A stretch of 53,681 bases of DNA from a virus. Under the pieces are notes generated by a model. The model was not told where the DNA came from and did no database searches. It worked only from the letters and a program-made list of their open reading frames with translations. The stretch is taken from positions 1-53,681 of IMG/VR virus record IMGVR_UViG_3300025645_000098; one strand, 5' to 3'. Each line of letters opens with the position of its first letter. The first letter of the stretch is position 1. Shown here piece after piece: positions 6,905 through 16,192 of this stretch. Both the position numbers and the translations under genes were made by a program.

Positions 6905-7600
6905 ATGAGTTTATTTAAAAAAGCATTAAGTGCATTTGTCGATTTTGACAATAAAAAAGAGGTTTCTAAAGAAGTGAAACCCCAAGAAACGATTCCAACA
7001 AACAAAATACCAACACAATCATTTAACTTTGAATCTTCTAGTGTTCCAGAAGGGTTGGTTAATCAAGAACTTTCTGCATCTCAACAAGGTGCATTTAATC
7101 AAGAATTTTATAATCACTTGCAAGAAGAAATTGCAAAGAATAACCAAGATGGTGCTGATTACTATGAATTCCGTAAAACTTTTGAGGCATTAAAGAAAAG
7201 TATGCCAGAAATGGCGGCTTTATCTGCGGCCTACAATGCATTAAAAGCAACGTCACCAGAACTTTCAGTAACTAGATTACTAGAAACTGCTGATGTTTAC
7301 TTATCAGTTCTTGAACAAGAACAAGTTGATTTTGAAAATCAATACCAAGATGAGTACACAACTGGGGTAATTGGTAGAGATAATCAAATTGATGTTGAAA
7401 TGCAAAAACAAGCTGACCTTGAGGTACAACTTCAAGCATCAAAAGACGCTGTTAGAACTTTACAAGCTGAAAGAATAGCTGAGAACACAAAACTTCAAGG
7501 TGTGAAAGCTAATTGGGACATTACGTTGAAATTGGTTAAGACCAATATCGAAACTGATAAAAAGAATATTTCTGCTTATCTTGAAACCAACCCAGTATAA
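6905..7600 (+). CDS. Coiled-coil protein of the ABC-importer cassette
   Basis: 231 aa, no signal peptide or membrane segment. A disordered N-terminal third is followed by long helices rich in Gln/Glu (about residues 75-225, including VDVEMQKQADLEVQLQ-like heptads), predicting a cytoplasmic coiled coil. First gene after the promoter, 21 nt before the membrane coiled-coil gene, with the importer genes downstream. A scaffold or regulator of that cassette is plausible but unproven. Confidence 0.75.
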   Translation: MSLFKKALSAFVDFDNKKEVSKEVKPQETIPTNKIPTQSFNFESSSVPEGLVNQELSASQQGAFNQEFYNHLQEEIAKNNQDGADYYEFRKTFEALKKSMPEMAALSAAYNALKATSPELSVTRLLETADVYLSVLEQEQVDFENQYQDEYTTGVIGRDNQIDVEMQKQADLEVQLQASKDAVRTLQAERIAENTKLQGVKANWDITLKLVKTNIETDKKNISAYLETNPV

Positions 7601-7621
7601 ACATTTAAACATTTAAAAATT

Positions 7622-8692
7622 ATGCAAAATCAATTAAAACCAATTAAATCATTCTGGGAAAAGCCACAAGGTACAACTGGTATGGTTGGTGTCGGACTAT
7701 TAGTTTTCGGTGCTGGATATCTATTACTTAAAAATGCTGCATGGATTGCCGAAGCATTCTCAAACTTGACTTCAGCTGTATTCATGGGATTAGGTTTATT
7801 CACAATCTTCTGGTTGCTTAGTGATAAGAAATTTAGAACGTTATTGTGGTATTTCTATAAAGTGGGTATGGAAAAACTAACAAGCCTATTTATTGAGATT
7901 GACCCAATTGGAATCATGAAAGTTTATGTATCGTCATTAGTTGATAAAAGAGCTAATATGGATAAGCAATTAGGTAAACTTAAGCAAGAAAAGGGTAAGT
8001 TACAACGTAAGATAAGTGATGTAAATAAAGAAATACAAAAACTTATGTCTTTAGCATCTGCGGCCAAAAAACTAGGTACTCGAAAAGGTGATAGTCAAGT
8101 TGCTTTGAATACTAGAATGGCTGGTAGACGTGATGAAATGGTTAGAAAACTTCAAATATTACTTGTAAAAATCGAAGACCTTTATAAAAGAATGGATAAA
8201 ATGTATTTCTATTCTGGAATTATGATTCAAGATATTAAAGACCAAATTGAAACTATTGAATATGAAAGAAATGTAATTCATGCCTCTCACAGTGTAATGA
8301 AATCAGCACAAAGTATTATTGCTGGTAATAGTAGTGAAGCTGAGTTATTCGATAGAGCATTAGAATATGTTGCTGATGATTTAGGTGCTAAGGTAGGTGA
8401 AATGGAAAGATTCATAGACGTATCTCAAAACTTCATCGATGGGGTTGACCTAGAAAACGAAGTCTTCAAGGAAGATGGTCTTAAGATGTTAGAAGCATGG
8501 GAAGCTGGTAATAGTTTAGACTTCTTAAATGATAGTAGTACTGATTACTTACAAGTAATTAGAACTCAAATGTCTGGTACTGAAACTGTAGAAAAAGCTG
8601 AACCAGTTCTATTGAGTAGAACTTTTGAACAGGCTCCAGAAATTCCAAAAGGTAGAACTTTTGATTCTAACGAGAAAAACTTTTTCAAATAA
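7622..8692 (+). CDS. Membrane-anchored coiled-coil protein of the ABC-importer cassette
   Basis: 356 aa. Two N-terminal hydrophobic helices (about residues 18-36 and 45-66) are followed by an amphipathic stretch and a long coiled coil (about 100-260) with heptads such as GKLKQEKGKLQRKISDVNKE. Probably an inner-membrane protein with a large cytoplasmic rod. Position between the soluble coiled-coil gene and the binding protein suggests a structural partner of the transporter. Not a known transporter subunit. Confidence 0.75.
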   Translation: MQNQLKPIKSFWEKPQGTTGMVGVGLLVFGAGYLLLKNAAWIAEAFSNLTSAVFMGLGLFTIFWLLSDKKFRTLLWYFYKVGMEKLTSLFIEIDPIGIMKVYVSSLVDKRANMDKQLGKLKQEKGKLQRKISDVNKEIQKLMSLASAAKKLGTRKGDSQVALNTRMAGRRDEMVRKLQILLVKIEDLYKRMDKMYFYSGIMIQDIKDQIETIEYERNVIHASHSVMKSAQSIIAGNSSEAELFDRALEYVADDLGAKVGEMERFIDVSQNFIDGVDLENEVFKEDGLKMLEAWEAGNSLDFLNDSSTDYLQVIRTQMSGTETVEKAEPVLLSRTFEQAPEIPKGRTFDSNEKNFFK

Positions 8693-8695
8693 AAT

Positions 8696-8726
8696 TTGGA
8701 TATCACAAATATTATTCTTATATTTG
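8696..8726 (+). promoter_or_regulatory. Bacteroidota-type promoter
   Basis: TTG 8696-8698, TATATTTG 8719-8726, 20-nt spacer. Gives the binding-protein gene its own start, consistent with its need for high expression. Confidence 0.75.
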
Positions 8727-8765
8727 TAATCAATATAAACATTTAAAAACTTTAATTTAAAAATT

Positions 8766-10325
8766 ATGGCAAAATTAAAACCACAAGGTAAACTTGCAAT
8801 TGTAATTCTTATCGCTATTATAGCGGCTGGTGGATTGTATTTTACTGGAAATTTAGACTTCTCTACACTTATGCCAAGTGTAGATAATGTCGTTACCAAA
8901 GATGGTACAAAGAAAAAGGCAGTAAGAAAGTCAAATAGTGACGCTCTTACAATTAATGTTGGTGTTGTAACATGGGGTGGATATGCTGGTGGACAGTATT
9001 TCAACAACGGTTTTGACGCTAACGAATCTTCAAGATTCTATAAGGACTATGGGTTCTATGTGGAATTTAAAATCTTAGACGATTTCGATGCATCTCGTAA
9101 TGCATGGAAGAATGGTGATGTAGACTTACTATGGGCCACAACTGGTTCATTTAGTACAGAAGCACCTGGTCTAGCAGAATTTGAACCAGAAATTGTATTT
9201 CAATCAGATTGGTCACGAGGTGGTGATGCAGTAGTTGTACGAAAAGGAATTAATAAGGTTAATGACTTAAAAGGCAAATCTATCGCAGTTGCACCAATGA
9301 CACCATCACATACGTTCTTCTTGAACTTATTAGATGCTGGTAATCTTAATGCAAGTGACTTAACTGTAATTGAAGTGGCTAATGCAATTGATGCAGCCGC
9401 TATGTTCAAGAATGGTCAAGTAGATGCGGCAGTAGTATGGTCACCAGACGATATAAGTTGTGTTAAAACAGTAAATGGGTCTAAAGTACTTCAATCTACT
9501 AAACAAGCTTCTAACATTATTGCTGATGTATTCATCGCTAAGAAATCATTTATTGATTCTCATAATGCTGAATTATCTCAATTAGTTGAAGGTTGGATGA
9601 TTGGTGCATCAGAAATTAACACTAGTGCAAGTGCTAAAAATAAAGCAGTGACAATATTATCAGAAGGTCTTAATATCGCTCCAGATGAAGCATTAGGTGC
9701 GATTGACAATGTAAGATTAACTACATATGGTGATAATCTTAATTTCTTTGGACTTAACCCATCATTTGATGGTGTAACTGGTGAGAAGATTTATGGTAAG
9801 ATGTCAGAAAAATATAAATCAATTGGTTACTTACAAGGTAATACGTATTGGAGAACTGTTGCAAACCCTAATATTATAAGAAACATTACTTTAAATGGTT
9901 CTCAACATAATGCAGAAGGTATGGCTACATTCTCAGCTCCAACAGCTGTTATGGCAGATGTTAATATAACAAGTGCGGTGTCAACTAAACAAGTAACTGT
10001 ATCATTTCCAACTGGTAGTGCAACATTAACTGAAAATGCCAAGTACATTATCGATAAAGAATTCTTAGATATAGCTCAGAACTTTGCTAATACACGTATT
10101 AGAGTTGCTGGGAATAGTGATAACACTGGGAGTTATGGAAATAATATATCATTATCAAAACGTAGAGCACAAGCTGTTGCTACGTACTTATCTACTGAAC
10201 ATGGTTTCGATAGAAACAGATTTGTAGTAGTGGGTAATGGTCCTGACAATCCAGTAGCAAGTAATACTACTGCGGAAGGTAGAGCAAAAAATAGAAGAAC
10301 TGACTTTGAATTAATTTCACAGTAG
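8766..10325 (+). CDS. Periplasmic substrate-binding protein fused to an OmpA peptidoglycan-binding domain
   Basis: 519 aa. An N-terminal membrane anchor (about residues 10-27) is followed by a NitT/TauT (NMT1/SsuA-like) binding domain, about 55-330, with VVTWGGYAGG, DLKGKSIAV and QVDAAVVWSPD. The C-terminal ~110 residues are OmpA-like, including SLSKRRAQAVATYL and GRAKNRRTDF. The protein would sit at the inner membrane and bind peptidoglycan. The family imports nitrate, sulfonates, bicarbonate or pyrimidine precursors; the ligand is not predictable. Upstream of the matching permease and ATPase, separated by an attenuator-like hairpin. Confidence 0.88.
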   Translation: MAKLKPQGKLAIVILIAIIAAGGLYFTGNLDFSTLMPSVDNVVTKDGTKKKAVRKSNSDALTINVGVVTWGGYAGGQYFNNGFDANESSRFYKDYGFYVEFKILDDFDASRNAWKNGDVDLLWATTGSFSTEAPGLAEFEPEIVFQSDWSRGGDAVVVRKGINKVNDLKGKSIAVAPMTPSHTFFLNLLDAGNLNASDLTVIEVANAIDAAAMFKNGQVDAAVVWSPDDISCVKTVNGSKVLQSTKQASNIIADVFIAKKSFIDSHNAELSQLVEGWMIGASEINTSASAKNKAVTILSEGLNIAPDEALGAIDNVRLTTYGDNLNFFGLNPSFDGVTGEKIYGKMSEKYKSIGYLQGNTYWRTVANPNIIRNITLNGSQHNAEGMATFSAPTAVMADVNITSAVSTKQVTVSFPTGSATLTENAKYIIDKEFLDIAQNFANTRIRVAGNSDNTGSYGNNISLSKRRAQAVATYLSTEHGFDRNRFVVVGNGPDNPVASNTTAEGRAKNRRTDFELISQ

Positions 10326-10338
10326 TTAAAGAATTCAC

Positions 10339-10400
10339 AAAAGGAAGTCTAAGGAATACATAGCGATTAGCTGTCTACCCTACTTACACTTCCTTTTTTT
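10339..10400 (+). terminator. Attenuator/terminator between binding protein and permease
   Basis: A 10-bp stem AAAAGGAAGT/ACTTCCTTTT closes a ~40-nt loop and is followed by a T tract. It is expected to lower permease/ATPase expression relative to the binding protein, a common ratio in ABC importers. The long loop could also be a separately stable RNA. Confidence 0.6.
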
Positions 10401-10411
10401 AATAAAAACAC

Positions 10412-11206
10412 ATGAAAAATCTATTTAAATTAAGAGGTGAATTATCTAGAAAAACTGAGACCATAATTGGTTTAAGTGGTTTAGCTATCATCTTATTAAC
10501 TTGGTATGTGCTTACGAGTAGTGGTATGGTAGCAAAATCTATTTTACCAAATCCAATTGACGTTCTTAAATCTTTTAAAACATTACACTTTGATAAGTTT
10601 TTAGTTAAGAATACACTTTATTCATTAAAACTTAATTACTTAGGCTATATTGAAGCTGTTTTAATTGCAGTTCCATTAGGATTTACAATCGGTTTAATAC
10701 CGTTTTTTAGAGCGTTACTTTCTAAGTACGTAGATTCTAGTCGATTTATTCCATTAACCGCTCTAACGGGCTTATTTATAGCTTGGTTCGGTATATATGA
10801 TAATATGAAGGTGCAGTTTTTAGCATTTGGTATATTTGTTTACTTATTACCAATCGTTGTTCAAAGAATTAGCGAAGTTGATAAAGTATATGTACAAGCC
10901 GCTCAAACTTTAGGTGGTAGTAAATGGCAAATCATTAAGCATATATTTGTACCCGCAGTTCTTAGTAAACTATTTGATGATATTAAAGTTATTGTTGCTA
11001 TTTCTTGGACCTATATTATTATTGCAGAAATGCTTAATAGTACAGGTGGAATTGGTGCCATGATATTTAAATCAGCTAGACAAAGTAGAACTGAAGAAGT
11101 ATTTGCCTTGTTAATAGTAATTGTATTGATTGGTATAGTACAAGATAGGTTATTTACTTGGACTGATAAAATATTATTTCCACATAAACATTTAAAGAAA
11201 GCATAA
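10412..11206 (+). CDS. ABC importer permease (NitT/TauT family)
   Basis: 264 aa with about six hydrophobic helices. The EAA cytoplasmic loop that docks the ATPase reads AAQTLGGSKWQIIKHIFVPA (about residues 168-187). Overall size and layout match SsuC/TauC. It lies 1 nt before the ATPase gene, forming the membrane channel of the importer. Confidence 0.9.
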   Translation: MKNLFKLRGELSRKTETIIGLSGLAIILLTWYVLTSSGMVAKSILPNPIDVLKSFKTLHFDKFLVKNTLYSLKLNYLGYIEAVLIAVPLGFTIGLIPFFRALLSKYVDSSRFIPLTALTGLFIAWFGIYDNMKVQFLAFGIFVYLLPIVVQRISEVDKVYVQAAQTLGGSKWQIIKHIFVPAVLSKLFDDIKVIVAISWTYIIIAEMLNSTGGIGAMIFKSARQSRTEEVFALLIVIVLIGIVQDRLFTWTDKILFPHKHLKKA

Positions 11207-11207
11207 A

Positions 11208-12020
11208 ATGGAATTTATAAACGATTTGAGCAAACCTGACGTTATTGAATTAAAGGGAATTGAAAAATTTTACGGTGAAGGTGATGCCAAGAAAACAATA
11301 ATTAAAGATTTTAATTTTCTTCTTGAAAGAAATGAGAATATCGTTAATGGTAAACGATATGGCCAATTCAAAACTATTTTAGGACCTTCTGGTTGTGGAA
11401 AATCTACAGTTCTTAGAATGATAGCTGGCCTTACCGAACCTAGTGGTGGTAAAGTATTAATTGATGAAAAAGAAATCATCGGAAATCCTAATATTGGGAT
11501 GGTGTTTCAAAAGTACTCTAATTTTCCATGGTACACAGTTCTTGAAAATGTAGCACTAGGGTTAAAATTTAAAGGTATTGGAAAGAAAGAACGCAATGAG
11601 AAAGCCATGGAAATGATTAAGTTGGTTGGCCTTGATGGTCATGAGAATAAATTCGCTCAATACCCAACATTATCTGGTGGTCAATTACAACGTGTAGCAA
11701 TTGCTAGAAGTCTGGTATCAAGCCCTAATATACTATTAATGGATGAACCATTTGGAGCGTTAGATGTAAAAACTAGACTACAGATGCAAGATTTATTAGT
11801 TGAAATTTATGAAACAATTAACCCTACTATCATCTTTGTAACTCACGATATTCAAGAAGCTGTATATTTGTCTGATGATATTTATATAATGGGTAGAGCA
11901 CCTAGTAGATTCATTATGCACTATGATATAGATTTGCCATTTGAGAGAAAGGGGATTAAAAGAAATCCTATGTTTAACAAGATTGTCGAGCAAATCGAAG
12001 ATTATATGATGACAATTTAA
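11208..12020 (+). CDS. ABC importer ATPase (NitT/TauT family)
   Basis: 270 aa. Walker A GPSGCGKST, Q-loop GMVFQKYSNFPW, signature LSGGQLQRVAIARSL, Walker B ILLMDEPFGALD and switch His in THDIQEA are all intact, so it should be active. SsuB/TauB-like length. Completes a full importer with the fused binding protein and permease. Confidence 0.93.
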   Translation: MEFINDLSKPDVIELKGIEKFYGEGDAKKTIIKDFNFLLERNENIVNGKRYGQFKTILGPSGCGKSTVLRMIAGLTEPSGGKVLIDEKEIIGNPNIGMVFQKYSNFPWYTVLENVALGLKFKGIGKKERNEKAMEMIKLVGLDGHENKFAQYPTLSGGQLQRVAIARSLVSSPNILLMDEPFGALDVKTRLQMQDLLVEIYETINPTIIFVTHDIQEAVYLSDDIYIMGRAPSRFIMHYDIDLPFERKGIKRNPMFNKIVEQIEDYMMTI

Positions 12021-12032
12021 AATTTAAAAATT

Positions 12033-12317
12033 ATGTATAGTTTAATAACATTTTTAATTATTTGTACTGTTCAATATCTTTTCTTCATTTGGAAAAGGTC
12101 TGATATTAGAGATTATCAAGAAATGGGTAGTACAATTGCAGATGCAACAACATTATCAAGACGTGAAATTTATGGTAAGACCGTTATATTTTTAAGTAAT
12201 ATTTCTAATATTATGAAAAGGTATTTATGGCCAATATTGATATTCATATTATTCATTAACTCTATGTTAGCTATTATTATAGGAACCGTAACTCATTTCA
12301 TTCTAAATTTATTATAA
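12033..12317 (+). CDS. Small two-helix membrane protein
   Basis: 94 aa. Hydrophobic helices at about residues 3-18 and 66-92 flank a polar segment. It follows the ATPase gene by 13 nt and may be co-transcribed with the importer. No recognised family. Confidence 0.6.
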   Translation: MYSLITFLIICTVQYLFFIWKRSDIRDYQEMGSTIADATTLSRREIYGKTVIFLSNISNIMKRYLWPILIFILFINSMLAIIIGTVTHFILNLL

Positions 12318-12658
12318 TGGTAAAATTAACAAGAATTCCTTCAATGATTGAAAATAAAGATGGGGTTAAAATCCCCGTTTTCATTAAGTTAGGTATTACT
12401 GAAATGCGTTTTATAAAACATAATAATTTTTATTATCGTGATGGTGGACATTGGCACGTAAGTTACATTATTAAAGATGGTAAATTATATGCCGATTGCC
12501 CAACAATTCAACATATAGATGGTAAAGAATTAAATAAAATTACAAAAAAAGAATGGTTGAAAGGTAATGCCCAGAATATACCAAGTAATTCTAAAATTAA
12601 ATGCGATTTAGGTATTCAAGAAATATGTGAATGCTGTAATCAACCAATTATAAATTAA
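12317..12658 (+). CDS. Hypothetical protein with C-terminal Cys cluster
   Basis: 113 aa. The C-terminus ICECCNQPI, with an earlier Cys, could bind a metal. Its start overlaps the preceding stop by 1 nt. Function unknown. Confidence 0.6.
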   Translation: MVKLTRIPSMIENKDGVKIPVFIKLGITEMRFIKHNNFYYRDGGHWHVSYIIKDGKLYADCPTIQHIDGKELNKITKKEWLKGNAQNIPSNSKIKCDLGIQEICECCNQPIIN

Positions 12659-12673
12659 TTTAAAAATAAAAAA

Positions 12674-13312
12674 ATGAAAAGATTATTTATTACATTATTA
12701 TCATTATTTATCTCATTCTCAATGTCATCTCAGAATTATTCTTTTTTTGAAAATGATATTAGATTAGCTAATTCTGGAAATTCAGAGGGTAGTTCAATAG
12801 TAACATTAACTCATTTTGGATTTTTTCCAATAACTGAAAAATTTGGCTTTGCAGATTATGTGTCAATTGAAGGGAATGACCAGTATGAATATGGTCAAGT
12901 ATTATTAGGTGGGTATTATAACATTACTGATAAATTATCAACATATATAATGGTTGGTAAAGAAAGTGTTTCTAGTGAAGGTCGATTTGGTTATATGTTA
13001 TATTTTACCACTGGTGATAAAATTAGAACATATGCATTTTATCAAAGAAATAAAAATCCATTTTCACCTACAACACAAAATTCAGAATGGTACGACATAA
13101 TGTTTAGATACGCAATTAAATCTGAAATTAATAATTCGTTTTATTTAGGAGCTAGAGTAATGAAAGGTTATGGTACTGGTATACCTATAACCTTAAGACA
13201 AAGAATTAGTGATGGCGATAGTGTTTATTTATCCTACACCACATATTATGATGAAACATTATCTGATTTTCCTTGGAGGCATACATTAACCCTTGTATTT
13301 GAATTTTACTAA
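12674..13312 (+). CDS. Secreted outer-membrane-type beta protein
   Basis: 212 aa. Signal peptide (MKRLFITLLSLFISFSMSSQ), then alternating aromatic/polar beta strands and a C-terminal aromatic strand (LTLVFEFY), typical of small beta-barrels. Likely inserted in the host outer membrane. One of several phage-encoded envelope proteins here. Confidence 0.65.
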   Translation: MKRLFITLLSLFISFSMSSQNYSFFENDIRLANSGNSEGSSIVTLTHFGFFPITEKFGFADYVSIEGNDQYEYGQVLLGGYYNITDKLSTYIMVGKESVSSEGRFGYMLYFTTGDKIRTYAFYQRNKNPFSPTTQNSEWYDIMFRYAIKSEINNSFYLGARVMKGYGTGIPITLRQRISDGDSVYLSYTTYYDETLSDFPWRHTLTLVFEFY

Positions 13313-13378
13313 AATAATTAGGTGGATTAATTAATTTTTTGTATATTTGTAGAATAACATTTAAAAAATTATACGATT

Positions 13379-13960
13379 ATGAGAAATTATATATTAATGA
13401 TTTTACTATTAGTAGGGGTTTTTGGTCATTCACAAATTGGATTTGGAATCTATCAAGACCCTACCTTAGCCTTTTTTAAAGATGACCATGGTAATAGTCC
13501 CTTTACTTTAGATTTAAGAATTGAAGGTGATATGCAAGTGATTGGTAATGATTATGGTGGAATGCTTATTGGATTAACTTTTGAATATGCAGACCTATCT
13601 GAATTTAAATTCATTAGATACGGGCTTCAAGGGGGGTATACATTTCATTACATGCACGTTCCATTTACAGGTGAAAGGGAAACCTATGAGTTAACATTAT
13701 TAGTTGGTGGTGCTAAAATTATAAGAGGTAGTGATTCTACACAAGGTAATCTTAGTCTTGAATTAACCTCTCAAGTTGATTATTACCTTACAGATTGGTT
13801 AGCCGCTTCACTTAAAACTACATTAATGCAACGAGGTGATTTAGCTGAAAAATATGATGACCCATCTGGTTCATATAGACCTTGGGACTGGAAACCTAAT
13901 ATATATTTAGGGATTAAATTCAGAATACCAACATATTCACCCACAAAAACTGCTTATTAA
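13379..13960 (+). CDS. Secreted outer-membrane-type beta protein
   Basis: 193 aa. Signal peptide (MRNYILMILLLVGVFGHSQ) followed by Gly/aromatic-rich predicted strands (FTLDLRIEGD, YGLQGGYTFHY, IYLGIKFRIP). Similar in design to the gene before it but not clearly homologous. TATATTTG at 13342-13349 lies 30 nt upstream, though the -33 TTG is weak (TTAG). Confidence 0.65.
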   Translation: MRNYILMILLLVGVFGHSQIGFGIYQDPTLAFFKDDHGNSPFTLDLRIEGDMQVIGNDYGGMLIGLTFEYADLSEFKFIRYGLQGGYTFHYMHVPFTGERETYELTLLVGGAKIIRGSDSTQGNLSLELTSQVDYYLTDWLAASLKTTLMQRGDLAEKYDDPSGSYRPWDWKPNIYLGIKFRIPTYSPTKTAY

Positions 13961-13970
13961 AACATAAATT

Positions 13971-14147
13971 ATGGAAACTTTATTAACAATTATTTTAATA
14001 TATTTGATACAATGTTGTCTGTGTGCAATAATTCATATAATTAATGGTAGTAATAAAATACCCTTAAAAGGAGATTTTAAAAGTTACATTTTTAAATTAC
14101 TTAATATTTTTTGGGTATTTAAAAACCTTAAATATTTACGTAGTTAA
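13971..14147 (+). CDS. Small membrane protein
   Basis: 58 aa. One N-terminal hydrophobic helix with two adjacent Cys (QCCLCAIIHII), then a basic tail. It ends TAATG, overlapping the next start, so it is probably translated and coupled to the HNH gene. Confidence 0.55.
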   Translation: METLLTIILIYLIQCCLCAIIHIINGSNKIPLKGDFKSYIFKLLNIFWVFKNLKYLRS

Positions 14148-14878
14148 TGGCTGGACGTATATCATATAGAAACCCTTATGGTAATCATAAGATGTTCTCA
14201 ATTAAAGATAAATTCTTAGCACATGTAGATACTAAAAGAATGATTTGGTATTTAGATAGGGAATTGGCTGTAATGATAAATGAAAAAGATTTTAAACTCA
14301 CCTTTGTATCTAAAGGTGATAAAGATAGGGGTGAATATTATAAGTTAGAATTATTGAATTGTTGTGTAGTATGTGGTTCAGATGATGAATTAACAAAACA
14401 CCACGTAGTACCTTATCAATATAGAAAATACTTCCCAGATGAGTATAAATCTAAAAGTTCATTCGATGTTCTATGTCTTTGTAAGACATGTCATAATGAA
14501 TATGAATTAAAGGCTGATGAATTAAAAGATGAATTGCTAATTAAATATAACCTTTTTTCACATACTAAAGATATTCAAAGGGTTAAACGTTCAATACACG
14601 CACTTGAAAATTATAGTGAATGGATTGAATCTGAAAGAAAACAACGTATGGTATCAGAAATTGAAGATTTCTTTGACGATTCTTTAGATAATATATTAGA
14701 TGGTGATGAAACTAATTTCGAATTTGAATCAGCCACATCACTCCTAATGAAGAATATTAAAGATATTAAAGTGTTTATTATTATGTGGCGTAAACATTTT
14801 GTAAAACATACTAATGCTAAATTCTTACCACAAGAATGGTTAGATGAAATGGGAGAAGTAATAAAGTTTATTGGATAA
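14147..14878 (+). CDS. HNH nuclease-type protein
   Basis: 243 aa. The middle carries CCVVCGSDDELTKHHVVPY and CLCKTCHNEYE, giving the paired Cys and His-His of the HNH (beta-beta-alpha metal) fold. Flanking helical regions are unlike the short homing HNH genes at 16746 and 23326, and it sits within a gene series rather than in a tRNA. It could therefore be a resident phage nuclease rather than a selfish element. Confidence 0.8.
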   Translation: MAGRISYRNPYGNHKMFSIKDKFLAHVDTKRMIWYLDRELAVMINEKDFKLTFVSKGDKDRGEYYKLELLNCCVVCGSDDELTKHHVVPYQYRKYFPDEYKSKSSFDVLCLCKTCHNEYELKADELKDELLIKYNLFSHTKDIQRVKRSIHALENYSEWIESERKQRMVSEIEDFFDDSLDNILDGDETNFEFESATSLLMKNIKDIKVFIIMWRKHFVKHTNAKFLPQEWLDEMGEVIKFIG

Positions 14879-14881
14879 AGT

Positions 14882-14912
14882 TTGGTGATATCAAAATTTA
14901 TTTGTATATTTG
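14882..14912 (+). promoter_or_regulatory. Bacteroidota-type promoter
   Basis: TTG 14882-14884, TATATTTG 14905-14912, 20-nt spacer. Confidence 0.75.
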
Positions 14913-14949
14913 TAATCTAATAAATAAAGAATTAAAAATAACTTAAATT

Positions 14950-15234
14950 ATGAATAAAATATTAACAATAGTATTAACAATTTTATTAGTGATTTTCACT
15001 GCTACTAATCTTTATTTGGTTGTGCAATATAATAAATTACATAATCAAGTAGAAAATTATGCTAATGATGTAATCGGATTTAAAAATGATGTACTTAGTG
15101 TAGTTAGTTTTGAAGTAAGTGAAGCGTCTAACAAACTAGATAAAGAGGTAGACTCAATCAAAAATAAAGCATTTGAAATGGTGAAACATAAAATGTTGGA
15201 TAAATTCATAAAGAAAGACAATGAAAAAAAATAA
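14950..15234 (+). CDS. Membrane-anchored helical protein
   Basis: 94 aa. N-terminal membrane helix (about residues 5-25) and a charged coiled-coil-like tail (VENYANDVIGFKNDV, then SEASNKLDKEVDSIKNK). First gene of a four-gene membrane/lipoprotein run. Confidence 0.65.
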   Translation: MNKILTIVLTILLVIFTATNLYLVVQYNKLHNQVENYANDVIGFKNDVLSVVSFEVSEASNKLDKEVDSIKNKAFEMVKHKMLDKFIKKDNEKK

Positions 15235-15388
15235 GCAAATAAAAAAATTGCTAAAAGAAATTCCTTCTTATAGTTATAGAATGTGTTATAATAATACTGG
15301 AGAAGTTTTAAATCCAGATTTTACACCTTATGATATTTTTAATAATAAAAAAGAATTAATTAAAATATTAACACAAATTAAAAATTAA
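15221..15388 (+). CDS. Hypothetical small protein
   Basis: 55 aa, Lys/Asn/Tyr-rich, overlapping the previous gene by 14 nt and ending 2 nt before the lipoprotein start. Included because of the tight operon fit; no domain. Confidence 0.5.
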   Translation: MKKNKQIKKLLKEIPSYSYRMCYNNTGEVLNPDFTPYDIFNNKKELIKILTQIKN

Positions 15389-15390
15389 AT

Positions 15391-15660
15391 ATGAAAAAAA
15401 TATTAGTAATTTTACTCTTAACATTATTTTTAATATCTTGTACTCAAAATTCAAGAGCTAAAAGTTTTGGTGGTACTGCCGAAATTGATGCCCCTTGTGG
15501 GATGATGGTAGGTAATATCACATGGAAAGAAACCCAATTATGGTATAGTTATATACCAATGCCAGAAGGTTACGAACCAGTAACCCACACATTTCAAGAA
15601 GTATCATCTCTTGGTGTTATTCAAGGAAAGTATATTATTAAAGAATCTAAATGTAATTAA
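15391..15660 (+). CDS. Lipoprotein
   Basis: 89 aa. Signal II sequence with lipobox LISC (Cys about residue 17). The mature ~70 residues contain three Cys and TWKETQLWYSYIPMPEGY. Probably a host-envelope lipoprotein; superinfection-exclusion roles are known for phage lipoproteins but nothing here proves it. Confidence 0.7.
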   Translation: MKKILVILLLTLFLISCTQNSRAKSFGGTAEIDAPCGMMVGNITWKETQLWYSYIPMPEGYEPVTHTFQEVSSLGVIQGKYIIKESKCN

Positions 15661-15662
15661 TT

Positions 15663-16184
15663 ATGAGTGAATTAGTAAATAATTTTCCTGAATTCGTATT
15701 CATGGGTAGCGTATTAATGTTTTACGTTTTAACAATAGCATTTATAGTGACACTATTCATTTCAGAAGTTACTGAAAATGGATGGTTAGCATCAATATCA
15801 TTTGTGATATTTATCGTGGCAACTAAATTTTGGGGTAATTTTGAAATTACTGATTATATAACCCTTAAATTAATCGGGTTATATCTATTGATTGGTTTAG
15901 GCCATTCATTAATCAGGACCTATTTCTATGGTAGAAAAAGAGGTGTTCTTAAGAAAAAGTTATTAACACATCACAGTGAAGGTACCACCCCGATACAAAA
16001 TTTTAATGATTCAACTAAAGGTAAGTTAAAAGGTAACGTTTTTCGTTGGTGGTTTTTATTTCCAGTATCATTATTAACTTGGGTATTCTCAGATTTAATG
16101 AGAGATGTATGGAACTTTTTATATCAACAATTTAGAAAAGCATTTGAATATGTTTTAAATTTAGGTTTAAAATCTATAAAATAA
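15663..16184 (+). CDS. Integral membrane protein
   Basis: 173 aa with three or four hydrophobic helices (about 15-35, 43-60, 68-88, 122-140) and a basic loop RKRGVLKKKLL. Not recognised. Last gene before the RNA locus. Confidence 0.65.
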   Translation: MSELVNNFPEFVFMGSVLMFYVLTIAFIVTLFISEVTENGWLASISFVIFIVATKFWGNFEITDYITLKLIGLYLLIGLGHSLIRTYFYGRKRGVLKKKLLTHHSEGTTPIQNFNDSTKGKLKGNVFRWWFLFPVSLLTWVFSDLMRDVWNFLYQQFRKAFEYVLNLGLKSIK

Positions 16185-16192
16185 AATGGATT

